Shown in pieces: positions 11,334-22,219 of a stretch of 63,052 nt of DNA. Both the position numbers and the translations under genes were made by a program. The notes under the pieces were generated by a model. That model was not told the DNA's origin and searched no databases. It saw only the letters and a list, made by a program, of their open reading frames with translations. The stretch is taken from assembly GCA_002150815.3 (NCBI GenBank), contig NDFF03000085.1:1-63052 (forward strand), read 5' to 3'. The stretch is from Grammothele lineata. Its lineage: Eukaryota; Basidiomycota; Agaricomycetes; Polyporales; Polyporaceae. The number at the start of each line of letters is the position of its first letter. The stretch's first letter is position 1.

Positions 11334-13128
11334 ATGGAGCAGATACTTGGCAATCTCCGCGTCGCTTACTCCGAACTTGCGGATCGAGTTCGCAATGCTC
11401 TCCACACCCAAATCGGGGATCGCGCCCGCCTGGATGAAGTTCGCACACAAGTCCTCTCGCTTGCCCGAGCTGCCGAACAGGTGACGCTCCTCCACTCTCC
11501 AAACGACTAGCTTTCCTCACCGTGTCTCAGCATCGCCTCGTCTTTTCCCCGCCAGAGTATCAATGTTTGCAGTCCAACCTCTCCCTCATGTTGTCCGACC
11601 TCGACCGCGCCTGCCATCAATCTGCCGATCCCCCCAACGGCCCGCCCCTCGAGCCCGCTCGACTGATTCACACTGGAAGACCCGGTCGCCCGCGCATAGA
11701 GATTGATCCTACGTTCTTGGAGTTCGCTTACGACCTCACCGGACCACAGCGCATCAGCGAGCTCTTGGGATGTTCCAGCCGTACCGTCCGTCGCGCGTTG
11801 CTCCGGGAGGGTCTCGCGGATCCGGGACAGCCCGTGTTTACGGTGGAGGGCGACGGTGAGAACATCAACATCATCCACAACTCCTCGACCGCACCCGTGT
11901 CTTCACTGTCCGATGACGACCTCGACATCGCCATTAGCGCGATCCTCACCACCTTCCCCACGTTCGGCCGCTCCATGATTTCTGGTCACTTACGAAGCAA
12001 CGGCCACCGCGTCCCCGAGCCTCGTATTGCGGCCTCCATGGTCCGCATCCGGGGCGCGCCTGCCGTCTTCGGGCACCGCATCCTCACGTGCAAGAAGTAC
12101 CAGGTACCCGGGCCGAACTCGCTCGTTCACCATGACGGCCAGCATGGTGAGTCTCCACATCAGTGTCGTGAGTTGTCACTCCCCTCCCGTCTCACACTCT
12201 GCGCAGGTCTCATCCGCTGGAAGTTCGTGATACACTGTTTCGTGGACGGATTCTCCAGATTCGTGACCGGCATTCGAGTCCATACGAACAATCGCGCTTC
12301 AACCGTACTCCAGCTCTTCCTCGAAACCATCGCAGAACACGGAATCCCCAGCCGCGTTCGAGGCGACCACGGAACAGAGAATCTCCGGGTTGCTGAGTGG
12401 ATGGAAGGCTATCGTGGACTCGGCCGTGGCTCTTACATATTCGGCAGGTATGTCGTTCCGCCTCCATAGCGCCTGCGCCCACCCAATTCCTCCGCAGGAG
12501 CGTGCACAACACTCGCATCGAGCGTCTCTGGTACGACGTCACTCAGGGCTTTGGCGGCAAGTGGAAGACGTTCTTCCTCGAGCTTGAACACGCGGCGGAG
12601 CTCGACGCTGACAATCCCAACCACCTCTGGCTCGTTCACCACCTCTTCCTCGCATCCATCAACCAGGACGCACAGGACTGGTGCGCGGCCTGGAACAGCC
12701 ACAAGCTCCACGTCCGGGGTGAACGTCGAAAGTCCCCACGTGAGCTCTTCATGTTCGGAATGCTCTCTCACGGATCTCGCGGTCTGGAGAACTTGGTTGG
12801 TACGCCTGAGGAGGAGGACGTAGGAAGCATTGTCGAGTACGGGGTAGACTGGGCAGTGATTGACGATCCCACCCTTATGCGCCATCACGCCGAAAACAAC
12901 GTAGACGTAGATGCCCCTATTGCCCAGCCCGATGTTGCACATCATCCCGCGCACGCCCCTCTTGATTTCCCCGAGCCCGATTCCCCTTTAACCCCACAAC
13001 AGCTTAACTTCCTCGACTCTCATCTGTTCGCCTCCTTCGATATCGCCTCGCGAGACATGCTCCTGCGCCGTAGTTTATGGATTGAAGCCTTGGCAGCCTG
13101 TAGACACATCACCGCGAACCAGTTTTAG
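11334..13128 (+). CDS. Integrase-core (DDE/rve superfamily) protein, 544 aa
   Basis: Four exons (11334-11480, 11531-12146, 12207-12447, 12498-13128) form one frame. The middle of the protein has the integrase fold signature. D251 lies in HHDGQH, the next strands read IHCFVDGFSRFV, D308 lies in RGDHGTEN and E343 in NTRIERLW, so the last two acidic residues are 35 apart as expected for a D,D-35-E enzyme. Ahead of it is a helix-turn-helix-like segment (ISELLGCSSRTVRRAL). This matches the integrase-core family that is abundant in Agaricomycetes and thought to come from DNA transposons of the Ginger/retroviral-integrase type. An alternative upstream start is possible. Gene D starts 119 bp downstream in the same direction, which suggests a two-gene unit. 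It catalyses or once catalysed DNA strand transfer in the nucleus (inference). Confidence 0.8.
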
Positions 13129-13247
13129 TTCCGCCTGTCCGATCCAGTTCGATCGTTTCCCCTCACTCTCCGACTTTGACCGAAAGGATACAATCCGATT
13201 TGCGATAAGCGCCAGGAATCAAGACGTTCTCCTTCTCCCCTGCAACC

Positions 13248-13641
13248 ATGCCACCCCGACGTCGCACTTGGAGTTACGTCTCCGACGACTATCGTCCCCC
13301 GTCGCCCCCTCCCAGTGCGAGCGCCCTCGGTAGAGCCGAACGCGCTGCACATCGTTGACAGATCAGAGAAGTCAACCACCAGTCGCCCACCATCCTCGAG
13401 CCCTCACCCGACCAAGATCCCCCTTTGCTCGATGAGCCTGCCGTGGACGGAGCGCGGGAGCCAGACACGACGTGTGCGTACCACCAGTTATGCATGCTCT
13501 CATACATCATTTACATGTCCCCATAGCCCTTGGCAATGAAGACGCCGTTTCCCCGGGGGAGACTCTCCCCGTTGGCCTGACCCCTCACGACGAGCGTCTC
13601 ACGGATTCGGTCAACACGGCCGCCCTTCCTACCGACCTACC
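13248..13641 (+). pseudogene. Gene D, 5' part: unknown protein interrupted by a copia element
   Basis: I do not recognise the family. Exons are 13248-13314, 13367-13471 and the first part of exon 3 (13527-13641). The reading frame then meets the retrotransposon and resumes after it at 34521, past the second copy of the 5-bp target duplication. Counting both parts, the exons add up to 1191 nt, an exact number of codons (396 aa). The N-terminus is Arg/Pro/Ser-rich (MPPRRRTWSYVSDDYR). The exon 1/2 boundary was chosen because only the acceptor at 13366 keeps the frame open into exon 3. With 20.9 kb of minus-strand retrotransposon in an exon the gene is almost certainly inactive at this allele. 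Confidence 0.6.
13637..13641. repeat. copia target-site duplication, left copy
   Basis: CTACC directly precedes the left LTR and is repeated directly after the right LTR at 34516-34520. Five bp is the usual duplication length for Ty1/copia integrases. Confidence 0.9.
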
Positions 13642-13991
13642 TGTCGAGCAACATAGTGCGTGCAGCGAGAGCAACGCTACCCACCTGGTAGGTCGAGTGC
13701 GAGCTGTAGGCAGGCTGGTAGAGGCTAGAAAAGACTCTATGTATTCTGTACGAGTAGCTACGCCTTATATACATGTTGAGAGAGCATATGACATCATAGA
13801 GAATGGAATGCGAACGAAACATATGGAATGAAGTAGGTACGAGAGGTACATACACGAGGCGGACGCACCACAGGCTTAGTGATGCGTCCTGGCGTTGAGT
13901 ATAGGAAGCACGAGCCGAGGCTCGTGACCGCGTCCGAGCCCGTGACCGCGTAGGCGCTCATTGGGCTCGGGCGAATCTATCCGATTCGACA
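13642..13991 (-). repeat. copia LTR, 3' copy in element orientation
   Basis: 350 bp, beginning TGTCGAGCAAC and ending GATTCGACA on the plus strand, with the inverted terminal hexamer TGTCGA/TCGACA. By eye it is identical to 34166-34515. On the minus strand it holds a TATATAAGG promoter motif near 13764-13773. Confidence 0.93.
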
Positions 13992-14002
13992 CTCCCCCTC
14001 GC
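13992..14002 (-). promoter_or_regulatory. copia polypurine tract
   Basis: The minus strand reads GCGAGGGGGAG immediately before the 3' LTR, the position and composition expected of the plus-strand DNA primer of reverse transcription. Confidence 0.8.
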
Positions 14003-14045
14003 TGAGCACGACGCAATGTCTGCGCTAGCGAAATATGTGGCGCTC

Positions 14046-15245
14046 TCATTTAGAGTGCTGCCTCTTAGAATCGGTAGGAAATACCAATCCTAATTGTGCC
14101 CTGAATTTATTAAACTTGATATGACCCAGGTTCTTCGTAAACATGTCTGCGGGGTTATCGTTGCCGTCAATAAAGAAGACTTCGACTTTGCCTTCCTCTA
14201 CTACTTGTCGTATGTAGTGGAAGCGTATATCTATGTGTTTCGAACGCGCCTCAGTCACAGGGTTCGAAGACATAAATATAGATCCTTGGTTATCCCCGCA
14301 GATAGGTACGGCTTTCAGCTTGTATCCAATCTCGCTGAGTAATGAGCGAATCCAGACGACCTGGCGACTACAGTCGCTCAGCGCCATGTACTCGGCTTCT
14401 GTAGCTGAGTGAGCGATCGTCTTTTGCGCGCGAGACGTCCAGCTGAAAATGCCGCCTGCTAGTTTCAAGAAGAAACCTGTCTGCGACCGACGGCTATTAG
14501 GATCCGATGCCCAGTCTGAATCTGTGCACGCGGTAAGTCCAAGTCCCTTGCGTCCGTCGTACGAGAGATAATAATCCCTGGTACCTATGAGGTATCTACA
14601 GACGTAAAGCGCTTTATTTAAGTGCTCTTGGGACGGGTTCGCAGCGTACTGCGCGAGCTTCGTTACTGCGAACGCTATGTCGGGTCGCGTGCCGAGCATA
14701 ATGTACAGTAAGGATCCTATTACCGTCTGGTAACGCGATCTTAAATCGGCGGTCGCTTGGCCTTTATTCGGTTCAGGAATATAGCCAGCGGGGAGCGGGG
14801 TAGGTGCGCTCTTCGCGTTCTGTAACCCGCATCGAATGACGAGTTTATCTAGGTACAGAATCTGGTCTATACGAATCTCGCGACCAACGCGAAGTATGCG
14901 CATTCGTAAGAACTCTTTCGTTTCTCCTAGATCCCTGCATTCCCACCGCTTCATGAACTTCGCTTTTAATTCAGCGACCAGGGACTTATTCTTCCCGCAG
15001 AATAGTGCGTCGTCTACATAGACGATAACAAGTACGAAGTCATCCTTCGACTTGTATAGGAAGAGTCCGGCATCGGAGCTAAGGCGAGTAAATCCCATTA
15101 GCTTCATGGACTTGTCTAGGGCGCGCCACCACGCTAAGCCAGCTTGTTTAAGTCCATACAGAGCTCGTCGAAGCCGGAGTACTTTGTGCTCTTGGCCTTT
15201 GACTGCAAATCCTTCGGGTTGTTCCATGTACAACTCTTCTTCGAG
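14046..15245 (-). pseudogene. copia polyprotein, C-terminal part: reverse transcriptase and RNase H
   Basis: This is the downstream 400 codons of the polyprotein, cut off from its N-terminal part by the KDZ insertion. It opens with the copia RT block MEQPEGF and ALYGLKQAG, then the catalytic box VIVYVDDALF. The RNase H domain has TDSDWASD, the SATEAEYMAL block and DNQGSI, followed by KHIDIRFHYIR, all hallmarks of Ty1/copia RNase H. The stop is at 14046-14048, 44 bp before the purine tract. The frame is open throughout, so it was intact when interrupted. It continues in phase with the part ending at 29885. Confidence 0.92.
15239..15245. repeat. KDZ target-site duplication, left copy
   Basis: CTTCGAG here is repeated at 29878-29884. 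It is native copia RT sequence (codons for Leu-Glu on the minus strand). Seven bp match; an eighth base differs on either side, so the true duplication may be 7 bp or a decayed 8 bp. Confidence 0.75.
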
Positions 15246-15578
15246 CGAAAGTAGTTTATTTTTTTATTACCGTGGGGACGTTAGTTCATGTATACCTCTG
15301 GTAACTGCGGGTATACCTCTAGGTTAACGAGAGTAGACTGGGGTGGTAATAAATTCCGCTATAAGACACCAGTTAAGACAAAAAGTCACCTTACTTAGGG
15401 TTACTTTGACGGTAACTTCACCTTACCCGAACTGCGCCGTCCGTGCGGTCTGGTAAGGGCGAGTAATTGGCCAGTTACTCTGGGTTATAACTCGGTGTGA
15501 TTATTACAAAGTAGTTCACAGTAAGGTACAGTAAGAACGAACGAGCGAAATGGTAACGCGCTGTAACCATAGGTAGCT
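15246..15578. repeat. KDZ left terminus and subterminal repeats
   Basis: The terminal inverted repeat covers about 15246-15300. Further in, GGTAAC or its complement and close variants (GGTTAC, GTTACC, GGTATACC) recur at 10-60 bp spacing up to the end of the first gene. These are probable transposase-binding sites (inference). Confidence 0.65.
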
Positions 15579-18534
15579 TCAATGACGCTTACCTCCCCTT
15601 ACCGTCGTCGATTTCTTCTTGGTCGCAGCGGGCATGGTCTCCTTGGCCTTTGCCTTGGACGTACTAGAGCGTAGTTAGCCACATCGAAGCATAATGCAGA
15701 TTAAGGGTACACACGTTCTAGTCGTCGAGGCGGCCGCGGTGTCGCTCGTCTTCGAGCGCTTGGATGGCCGACTGGAATCCTCCGCCTCGACGTCATTGAC
15801 ATTGCTGGCACGCTTGCCTGTGCCAGAGCTGGTCTCGCCGGACATATTCTTCTCCGCCGTACGATTGCGGGCACTGCGCCGGAGGCCACTCCCAGATGGC
15901 ACGGTCGCATGCGCAACGTCGGTGGTTGGACCGCTCGGTACTTCAGCCTGCAGAACGACCCTCTCATTCTTGCCCTCGTCGTGATCGATGGTGTCGACGT
16001 CCATCTCGTCGCCAGCCGGTGCGTCCACAGTAGACTGCGTCGCCTCGCTCAGGTCGCGCTTCTGCTGTTCCTGGTCCTCTCGCCGCTGGTCCTCGCGCTC
16101 CCTCTGCTCGCGCTCTGCCCGCTCACGTTCCTGCCGCTCGCGGTCCTCCCGTTCACGTTCGCGTTGCTCTCGTTCCTGTTGCTCGCGCTGTTGTTGCTCG
16201 CGTTCCAGTTGCTCGCGCTCCCTCTCCTCGCGTTCCTGTTGCTCGCGCTCCCTCTCCTCGCGTTCCTGTTGCTCGCGCTCCCTCTGCTCGCGCTCCCTCT
16301 GCTCGCGCTCTGCCCGCTCGCGTTCCTGCCGCTCGCGGTCCTTGCGGCGGTCCTCCTGCTCACGTTCCTCTCGTTCGCGTTCCTCCCGTTCGCGTTCCTG
16401 CCGTTCACATTCCTTGCGGCGGCGGTCCTCCTGCTCGCGTTCCACTCGCTCGCGATCCTGTCGTTCGCGTTCCGCCCGCTCGCGGTCCTGGCGTTCGCGA
16501 TCCTGGCGTTCGCGGTCCTGGCGGCGACGGTCCTCCTGCTCAGCCTCCGCCCGCTCGCGCTCCGTCTGCATGCGTTCCTCTTGCTCGCGCTCCTTCGCTT
16601 CCCCTTTGGGCCCCTCTGCAGGCGTGGTGGGCCGGGAGTCGGGGGTAGGGGACCAATGGGTGTCGCTGTGCGCGGGCGCGCCCATCGTCGCTGTGAGAGA
16701 TGGTAGAGGAGCCCCAGCAGACTGCGTGCCCGCAGTAGTCTCAGCTCGCTTGACCGGAGACTTGTACAGGGTCTGCGCTTGGATGCGGCGCGGCGTGGTG
16801 GGCGGTAGAGGGGGCGCAGCAGTTGGGAGGAATTCGAAAGGGACGCCAGAGTCCTGAGCGTCCTGCAGTCGCTGGTAGAGTGCAAAAACCTCGATCATGT
16901 TCATTTTGTCGACTGTGTGGATCTTCGCGTCCTTCCAGCACTCCGGGATCGCGTGCCTGGTTCCGATCGCCGTGATATCCAAGGGCTCAGGCGGTTGGCA
17001 GTTGTGTGCGAGACCTATGGCCAGTTAGCGTAGTACAAGCAGACAATCTCATGAGACGCACTGTATACTTCGCTCAGATACGCCCTGAGATTATGGAGCG
17101 CAATTAGGTGGGTCGTTTTTGCGGCGTCCCAGGGCGGAAGGACGGCTCCACCTTCCTCGTCCGTCGTGAAGTCAGGATTGAGAGCTGTGAACGATCAGCG
17201 ACCAGATACAAGACCCGGTTAGCTACGAGACTTACGAAGGTGCGCGTCCGCGAAAGCATGGATTCGGTCCCTCTCTACCGGTCCCGGGCCACCGTCGAAC
17301 TCCCAAAAACTCACTTCGGTTTTCAAACCACCAACAATACTGAGCAACGTAAGTAATGTCCGAGGTACCCAACGGGAGATCCACATACTACTCGATCCGG
17401 TACTCGTTGTTTCGATGACGCGTAAGCCAGCACGTCGCGAACACTGATTGTCCTGTGCCCGTGCGCTTGAAACCCGCAAGTTGGTCGTAGCTCTTCTCGA
17501 GCAACTCCGCCGTAAACTCCTGGTTCCTGAGCAAAAATGAGCAGCGATTCAACGAGACGGGTGAAGGCGATACGTACTCGAAAGCCATCTCCGGGTCCTC
17601 GCCTTGCACAATAGCCATGGCCTGTGCTCTGTACTCAGCCTTGACGGCGTCGTCTTCCTTCTCGAAAGCGGCCGCCTTGAGTGACTGGCGTTTGCCAGGA
17701 TCGGAGCCTTCGTAGGGAGGAATCTTGGACTGGTTCTTGGGATCGCGCGCCCAGAGTTCCATCGCAGCAGGAGCGCGCGCCATCATGCGTTTGATGAGAG
17801 GCGTTGGTTCATCCACGCGTGTTGTGCGCTGGGATGGCTTGGAGGGGAGTGCGTTGGGGACCTCGGCATTGGCGTACGATTCGAGAATCTTCTCCCATCC
17901 GGGCCTCTTGCGCACATTGCTGAACCACGTTGCGGTTTTCTGGAAGACTCAATCAGCGGGGATGTCGATTAGCGGAGGAGACACATACCGTGATGAACGC
18001 GGGCCTCGTGATCTCAGAATGAGGTTCAAGGCCCCACGTATCCATAGCGTTTTGCGCTAGGTCTCTGACGAAGGGAAGCTTTTTGTTACGGGACTTATCA
18101 TACCAGTTGTAGTACTCGTTAGCGAAGTAACGACGGTGAGGGGCGTAGAAATCCGCATCCCAGTTGAAACGGATGGTAGCTGCCTTGGCCTCAGGCTTGG
18201 AGGGCACTAGCATGGGGACGGGGTCGGCCTTGGCTTTACCGCGTCGCTTGGGTGGTTGCTTCCGAACTGGGCGTTCGTCGTCGGAAGACGACACCACACT
18301 GCAGTCGTCCGCAGGTGGCTTAGTTGCCTTCGCCTTCGCTTTCGCCTTCGCCTTCTTCTTGCCCTTTGCAGGAGTGGTGGTCTTGCCTGGTGGTGGAGAC
18401 ACCGTGAGCGCGCGCGGAGAGTCGTCGGTGGACGTCGAGTGGCGCGAGGGGTGGTAAGACTCTGATTCATGCGCGCTCGATTCGCTTCTGGTGGGAGAGG
18501 GCGAACGGCTCGGGGGGGTGGGGTTGCCGACCAT
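15579..18534 (-). CDS. KDZ-borne nuclear protein: homeodomain-like motif plus Arg/Glu repeat (902 aa)
   Basis: Six exons join in phase: 17989-18534, 17389-17939, 17236-17339, 17062-17184, 15715-17014, 15579-15663. The N-terminus is Ser/Pro-rich with a Lys-Ala-Lys-Ala stretch at residues 59-70 (likely nuclear signal). Residues about 125-200 look like a divergent homeodomain: FYAPHRRYFANEYYNWY and a second helix, then TWFSNVRKR at 186-194, resembling the WFxNxRxK recognition helix. After a conserved-looking block (PECWKDAKIHTVD) comes a long run of E/R/Q/D from codon repeats (about 16090-16560), then a basic tail. I infer a DNA-binding protein. It lies inside the KDZ element on the opposite strand to the transposase; whether it aids transposition or is cargo is unknown. 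The last two boundaries are the least certain. Confidence 0.7.
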
Positions 18535-18913
18535 GGTGGATGGGATGCGATCGCGGTGCGGGGAGAAGGCAATTATGAGGAAGGGATGTGTGGGGAAGGA
18601 GACAGAGGGATATCGATGGAGTTCCAACCTCAAGAGCAGACGACCGGACCATGCTGCGATTGTGGAATGTGGCCTCTCGCTTAGCCCGAGCATGCGCGCT
18701 CACGCTCGTGTGGCGTGGAGTGGCCACAAAGCGAAGCTCGGTACGTGACTGCGTGGGCTGCACGAGGAGACAATAGCGCACTTGGAGATAATTCAAAGGC
18801 GGAATTCAATGGTAAGATAATGATGTGAAGAAGTCTATTACAACGCCGGAACTACAGGTAATCTCTTCAACATATGAAGTGAAGGCAACGCCGAGGGATC
18901 GAGCACGTCCGTA

Positions 18914-20479
18914 TCAAACCTCGATCGCGTTGTCCCGCGACGAACCTGGACCATCCACGTCGATGGGGTTGTCTCGCGACAAACCCGGCCCATCCACATT
19001 GATCGCGCTGTCGCGCGAATCGCCTGGGTCCTCCGGAACCACGATGGCGTCCCGCCCGTGGACCAGGGTGACATCGGAGGCATCAGACGCCGCGACGCTC
19101 GGAGAACGAGAGCGCGCGGTCGCGGCGTTGACAGGGACGGCCGATGGGGCCTCTACCTCGTCTTCGAGGGCGGGCGCGCCTTCATCATCAGCGTCTTCGA
19201 TGTGGTCGTCCTCCAAATCATACAGGTCGCTGAAAGGTTCGGCGGCGTCGAATCCATCCTCGGATGCGCAGGCCTCGGTGTCAGACCACCCATCACTATC
19301 GCTGTCGAACTCGCGGGCTTGTTCGTCAAACCAAGACATATCGATGGCCTTGCCTTTGTCGCGGGAAGGCTGGGCGTAGCCGGGAACCCCAGCTTGGGGT
19401 ACCATTCTTTTCTTCTGTGGCGGGACGTCTTCATTCGCGCCGTCATCGTCGAGACGACGCTTGGAGCCACTCGCGTTTTGAGACTGAGGACCGGAAAGAG
19501 AGGGCGCTGGAGCTCCGGTAGCGGCGAGGTGGTCGAGTAAGGAAGGTAACGGAGCAGCCGCTTCGTGGGCCTCGGAGTGGGGAAGGGCTAGGGCGCGATA
19601 GACCTCAAAATTTCGCGGTCGGGTTACGGACGCCAGCTTGGCGAGCAGACCTTCGCCTCGAGCCAGCGTGACGCGCTCGTTGTGCTTCGGAACCCACTTG
19701 GCCGCGCGCCGGTCCCAGAGCTGGTACTTTGCGCGACCACCAACCAGGTTTCTCCCCTGAGCGCGCTTGATTGCGTCCTTGAGGCCATTGAGCTCGGACC
19801 ACCGGATTTCGATTTGATCGTCGTTCCGGAGTTTGCCCTTGACGGGGAAACATTCTGGTTCAACGTTATCCTGACCACGAGTTAGCCCACCAGCAACATG
19901 GATAGCGCGTGATAGACTTACCTGCCAAAACATGGTCATCTCCAGCGTCTCGCGCGGGAGAGGAGGACGTCCCAGCGAATGGCTTGATCCGGGCGTAGTG
20001 GGCGGGGCCGCGTTGCGCCGAGGGGTCTCGGGCACCGCAGCCACCATTGCAGCGACGTTCTCAGGCAGCACTTGGCCGATGAGGCGCGCCAGCCGGTCGA
20101 TCTCCTTGACTAGGCCGTTTCGCCATTGGGCTGCCCGAGCATAGGGTGGAAGTCCTTCCGCGGCAAGAACCTCCAAGAGGCACTGAAGTCGAACGTCGTC
20201 CGGAAGCTGCCGCGCCGTAGGAACCACACGAGAGCACTTGTCGTTCCGGAAACACTAAATGCGTTATCCTCAGTGTCTCATCAAGGATGTACTAGGTCTG
20301 CGGAATAAACTTACTATGTCGTAGATCAGAGCCACATGCGCCGCGTGGTTCGCCCCGAACGATGCTTGAGCGTGGTGGGGCAAGGCATCAAGATCGCATA
20401 GGCGAGCGGCCTTGTGCCAACCGGGTACGTGTTGGTTGAGATATTTGACAACGATGCGACGGATGACGTTGATAGACAT
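18914..20479 (-). CDS. Gene B: KDZ-borne orphan protein (484 aa)
   Basis: Exons 20315-20479, 19922-20254 and 18914-19870 join in phase; the second intron (51 nt) is frame-neutral and could be retained. The start MSINVIRRIVVKYLNQHVPG is the only ATG compatible with the first exon. The N-terminal half is helical, with a region RWSELNGLKDAIKRAQGRNL and a following LWDRRAAKWV. The C-terminal third is very acidic and carries a repeated segment (SRDNAIDVDGPG type, three times) at the end. I recognise no family and see no membrane segment or signal peptide. It is transcribed with the downstream homeodomain-like gene (about 380 bp apart), so the two may form a co-regulated pair within the transposon. 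Function unknown. Confidence 0.7.
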
Positions 20480-20902
20480 TGTAAGGAGGCGGCGGGTTTA
20501 GAGATGTCAGACGTTGGCGGTTACAGGGTAGATGAGTACGCGACGGAGGACTCTGGAGGAAAGAGAATAGGCATACCTTTATATATGCCACAGAAGTGGC
20601 CGAGAGACATGCGCCACCCGAGAAGTACGCTTTGCGCCAGGCGTGCAGAGACAATCGCGCTGCGGATGTTCTTTTGGGGGCCACAAGATGCGACATGGGC
20701 GCCGCACGAGCGTATGGCTCGAGAGCTTTGGGAGACTGTTCGTAGCCCAAGTAGCCGGAGAGAGGAGACGGAGAGAAGAGGGTGCTCCAAGGGTATCTTG
20801 ACGATCGGAACGGTGTTGACGAGATGTCCCCAAGAGACGTTGGCAGCCATTCCGTACTGCAAGATCTGGAGGCAGCAGACGCGGAGGTGGGAACGATATT
20901 GC

Positions 20903-21322
20903 CCTGGACAAGCTCGCGGACACAAAGTCGTGCGAGCTATCCTCACTGCTCAATAGAGCGGCTTCGTGGGCATTGCGAAGGGTGTCGCGCGAGGTACTTG
21001 GACACGCGGTGAACACGGGCAGGGGTGAGGGGAAGGAGAAGCAGAGAAAAAGAAAGCCCTGGACAAGCTTGCGGACACAAAGTCGTGCAGGCTATCCTCA
21101 CCGCTCGATAGAACGGCTTTGTGGGCATGGGGAGAGGTGTCGCGCGAGGTGCTTGGATACGCGGTGAACACGGGCAGGGGGCAGGGGAAGGAGAAGCAGA
21201 GAAAAAGAAAGCCCTGGACAAGCTTGCGGACACAAAGTCGTGCAGGCTATCCTCACCGCTCAATAGAACGGCTTTGTGGGCATGGGGAGAGGTGTCGCGC
21301 GAGGTGCTTGGACACGCGGTGT
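20903..21322. repeat. Tandem repeat, 2.7 copies of a 154-156 bp unit
   Basis: Copies start near 20903, 21059 and 21213; each opens CTGGACAAGC and includes GTCGTGC, CTATCCTCA, GTGTCGCGCGAGGT and CACGCGGTG. Copies 2 and 3 are nearly identical, while copy 1 is more diverged. The open frame on the minus strand (20943-21638) is mostly a translation of this repeat and I do not treat it as a gene. It sits in the middle of the KDZ element between the oppositely transcribed gene pairs. Confidence 0.85.
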
Positions 21323-22219
21323 AGACGGCAAGTGAGGAGGAGGAGGGGAGGGAGAGGAATATGGAAATGTCGGTCTCAAAGACCCCTAACCATGTTTGCT
21401 GACCTCCGGTGTTCGCTCTCCACACTCTTGCGAAGCTGGGTCCGTCATTCCTATTGACAGCAGAATGTGAGAGCGCGATCGTATTCAGGCGTATAAGAGA
21501 CTTACCATGGAAATAGTTTGGGTAACTGTCTGGCCGCTGGCGCTGTCGTCGAGATACCAGTAACGTGAGGACCGAAACGCGTATGAACGTAGAGGGGAGG
21601 AGGGGACGGCGGGGTGTTATGAAGTGAGCCGGAGGCATGCGCTAAGTGCGCGAGCGCTCAGTTGTGCCTCGCGCGCACATGGGCGCGTAGCGCTGAGTCT
21701 CGCGTCCTTCTGCACTTGGCTTCTTCTTCCCCGCCCTCTCGACTAGCCGCCGCCAGGCACACTTCCTTCTCCCAGCTGCTCTCTGAGCACGAGTTCTCGC
21801 GTTTAGTCCATACTGTCTAGGTAAGCCTGGCGCAGGTTTGTACTCTACACGGCAATGCTTGCTCGTGTTGCCGTGCGCTCACAGACCCTTTCCTTTACAG
21901 CGTCCAGCACCTGCAAGACGTCTCTCCCCTCCCCCTTTTCCCCCGTCGCTGTGAGATCGACTTTGCGTCCTCTCACTGCGCGCCGGCCGTATCCTATTGG
22001 ATACGGACGTCTTCCCCTCCCTTCGGTGTCGTTTCACAATCGCGTCAAGCAAGTACAAGATACCTCCCTTCTTCCGTGCCGCCGCCCTTCTCCCGTGCCG
22101 CCGCGAGAACGACTTTGAGTCCTCTCGCCGCGCACCGACTGTATCCTATCGGATATAGATCGCTTTCCTTCCCTGCGACTGCGTCAAACGCGTGACTTCG
22201 AGGCGCGTCAAGATTCAGT
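21323..22219. other. Promoter-side region of gene C with a 153-bp duplication
   Basis: No coding sequence is assigned. Two diverged copies of a block occur at about 21950-22030 and 22103-22180, sharing GACTTTG, GTCCTCTC, CGCGC and TATCCTAT(T/C)GGATA, offset 153 bp. TATCCTATTGGATA is a near-palindrome containing an inverted CCAAT box (ATTGG) in the first copy. The region lies directly upstream of the ATG at 22220. Confidence 0.5.

Noticed and set aside
13642..13991. 72-codon minus-strand frame in the LTR, also present at 34166-34515
   Set aside because: Identical in both LTRs because the LTRs are identical; no evidence that it is a gene.
15909..16857. Two long plus-strand frames of 265 and 289 codons (Leu/Ala-rich and Ser/Arg/Cys-rich)
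   Set aside because: Both are translations of the repeat that encodes the Arg/Glu run of the minus-strand gene; low complexity and no start or splice support.
16049..16885. 278-codon minus-strand frame (Asn/Arg/Ala-rich)
   Set aside because: Alternate frame of the same codon repeat; the frame joined to the upstream exons is the Arg/Glu one.
20943..21638. 231-codon minus-strand frame
   Set aside because: Mostly the translation of a non-coding tandem repeat, seen as repeated CPSTSRDT-like segments.
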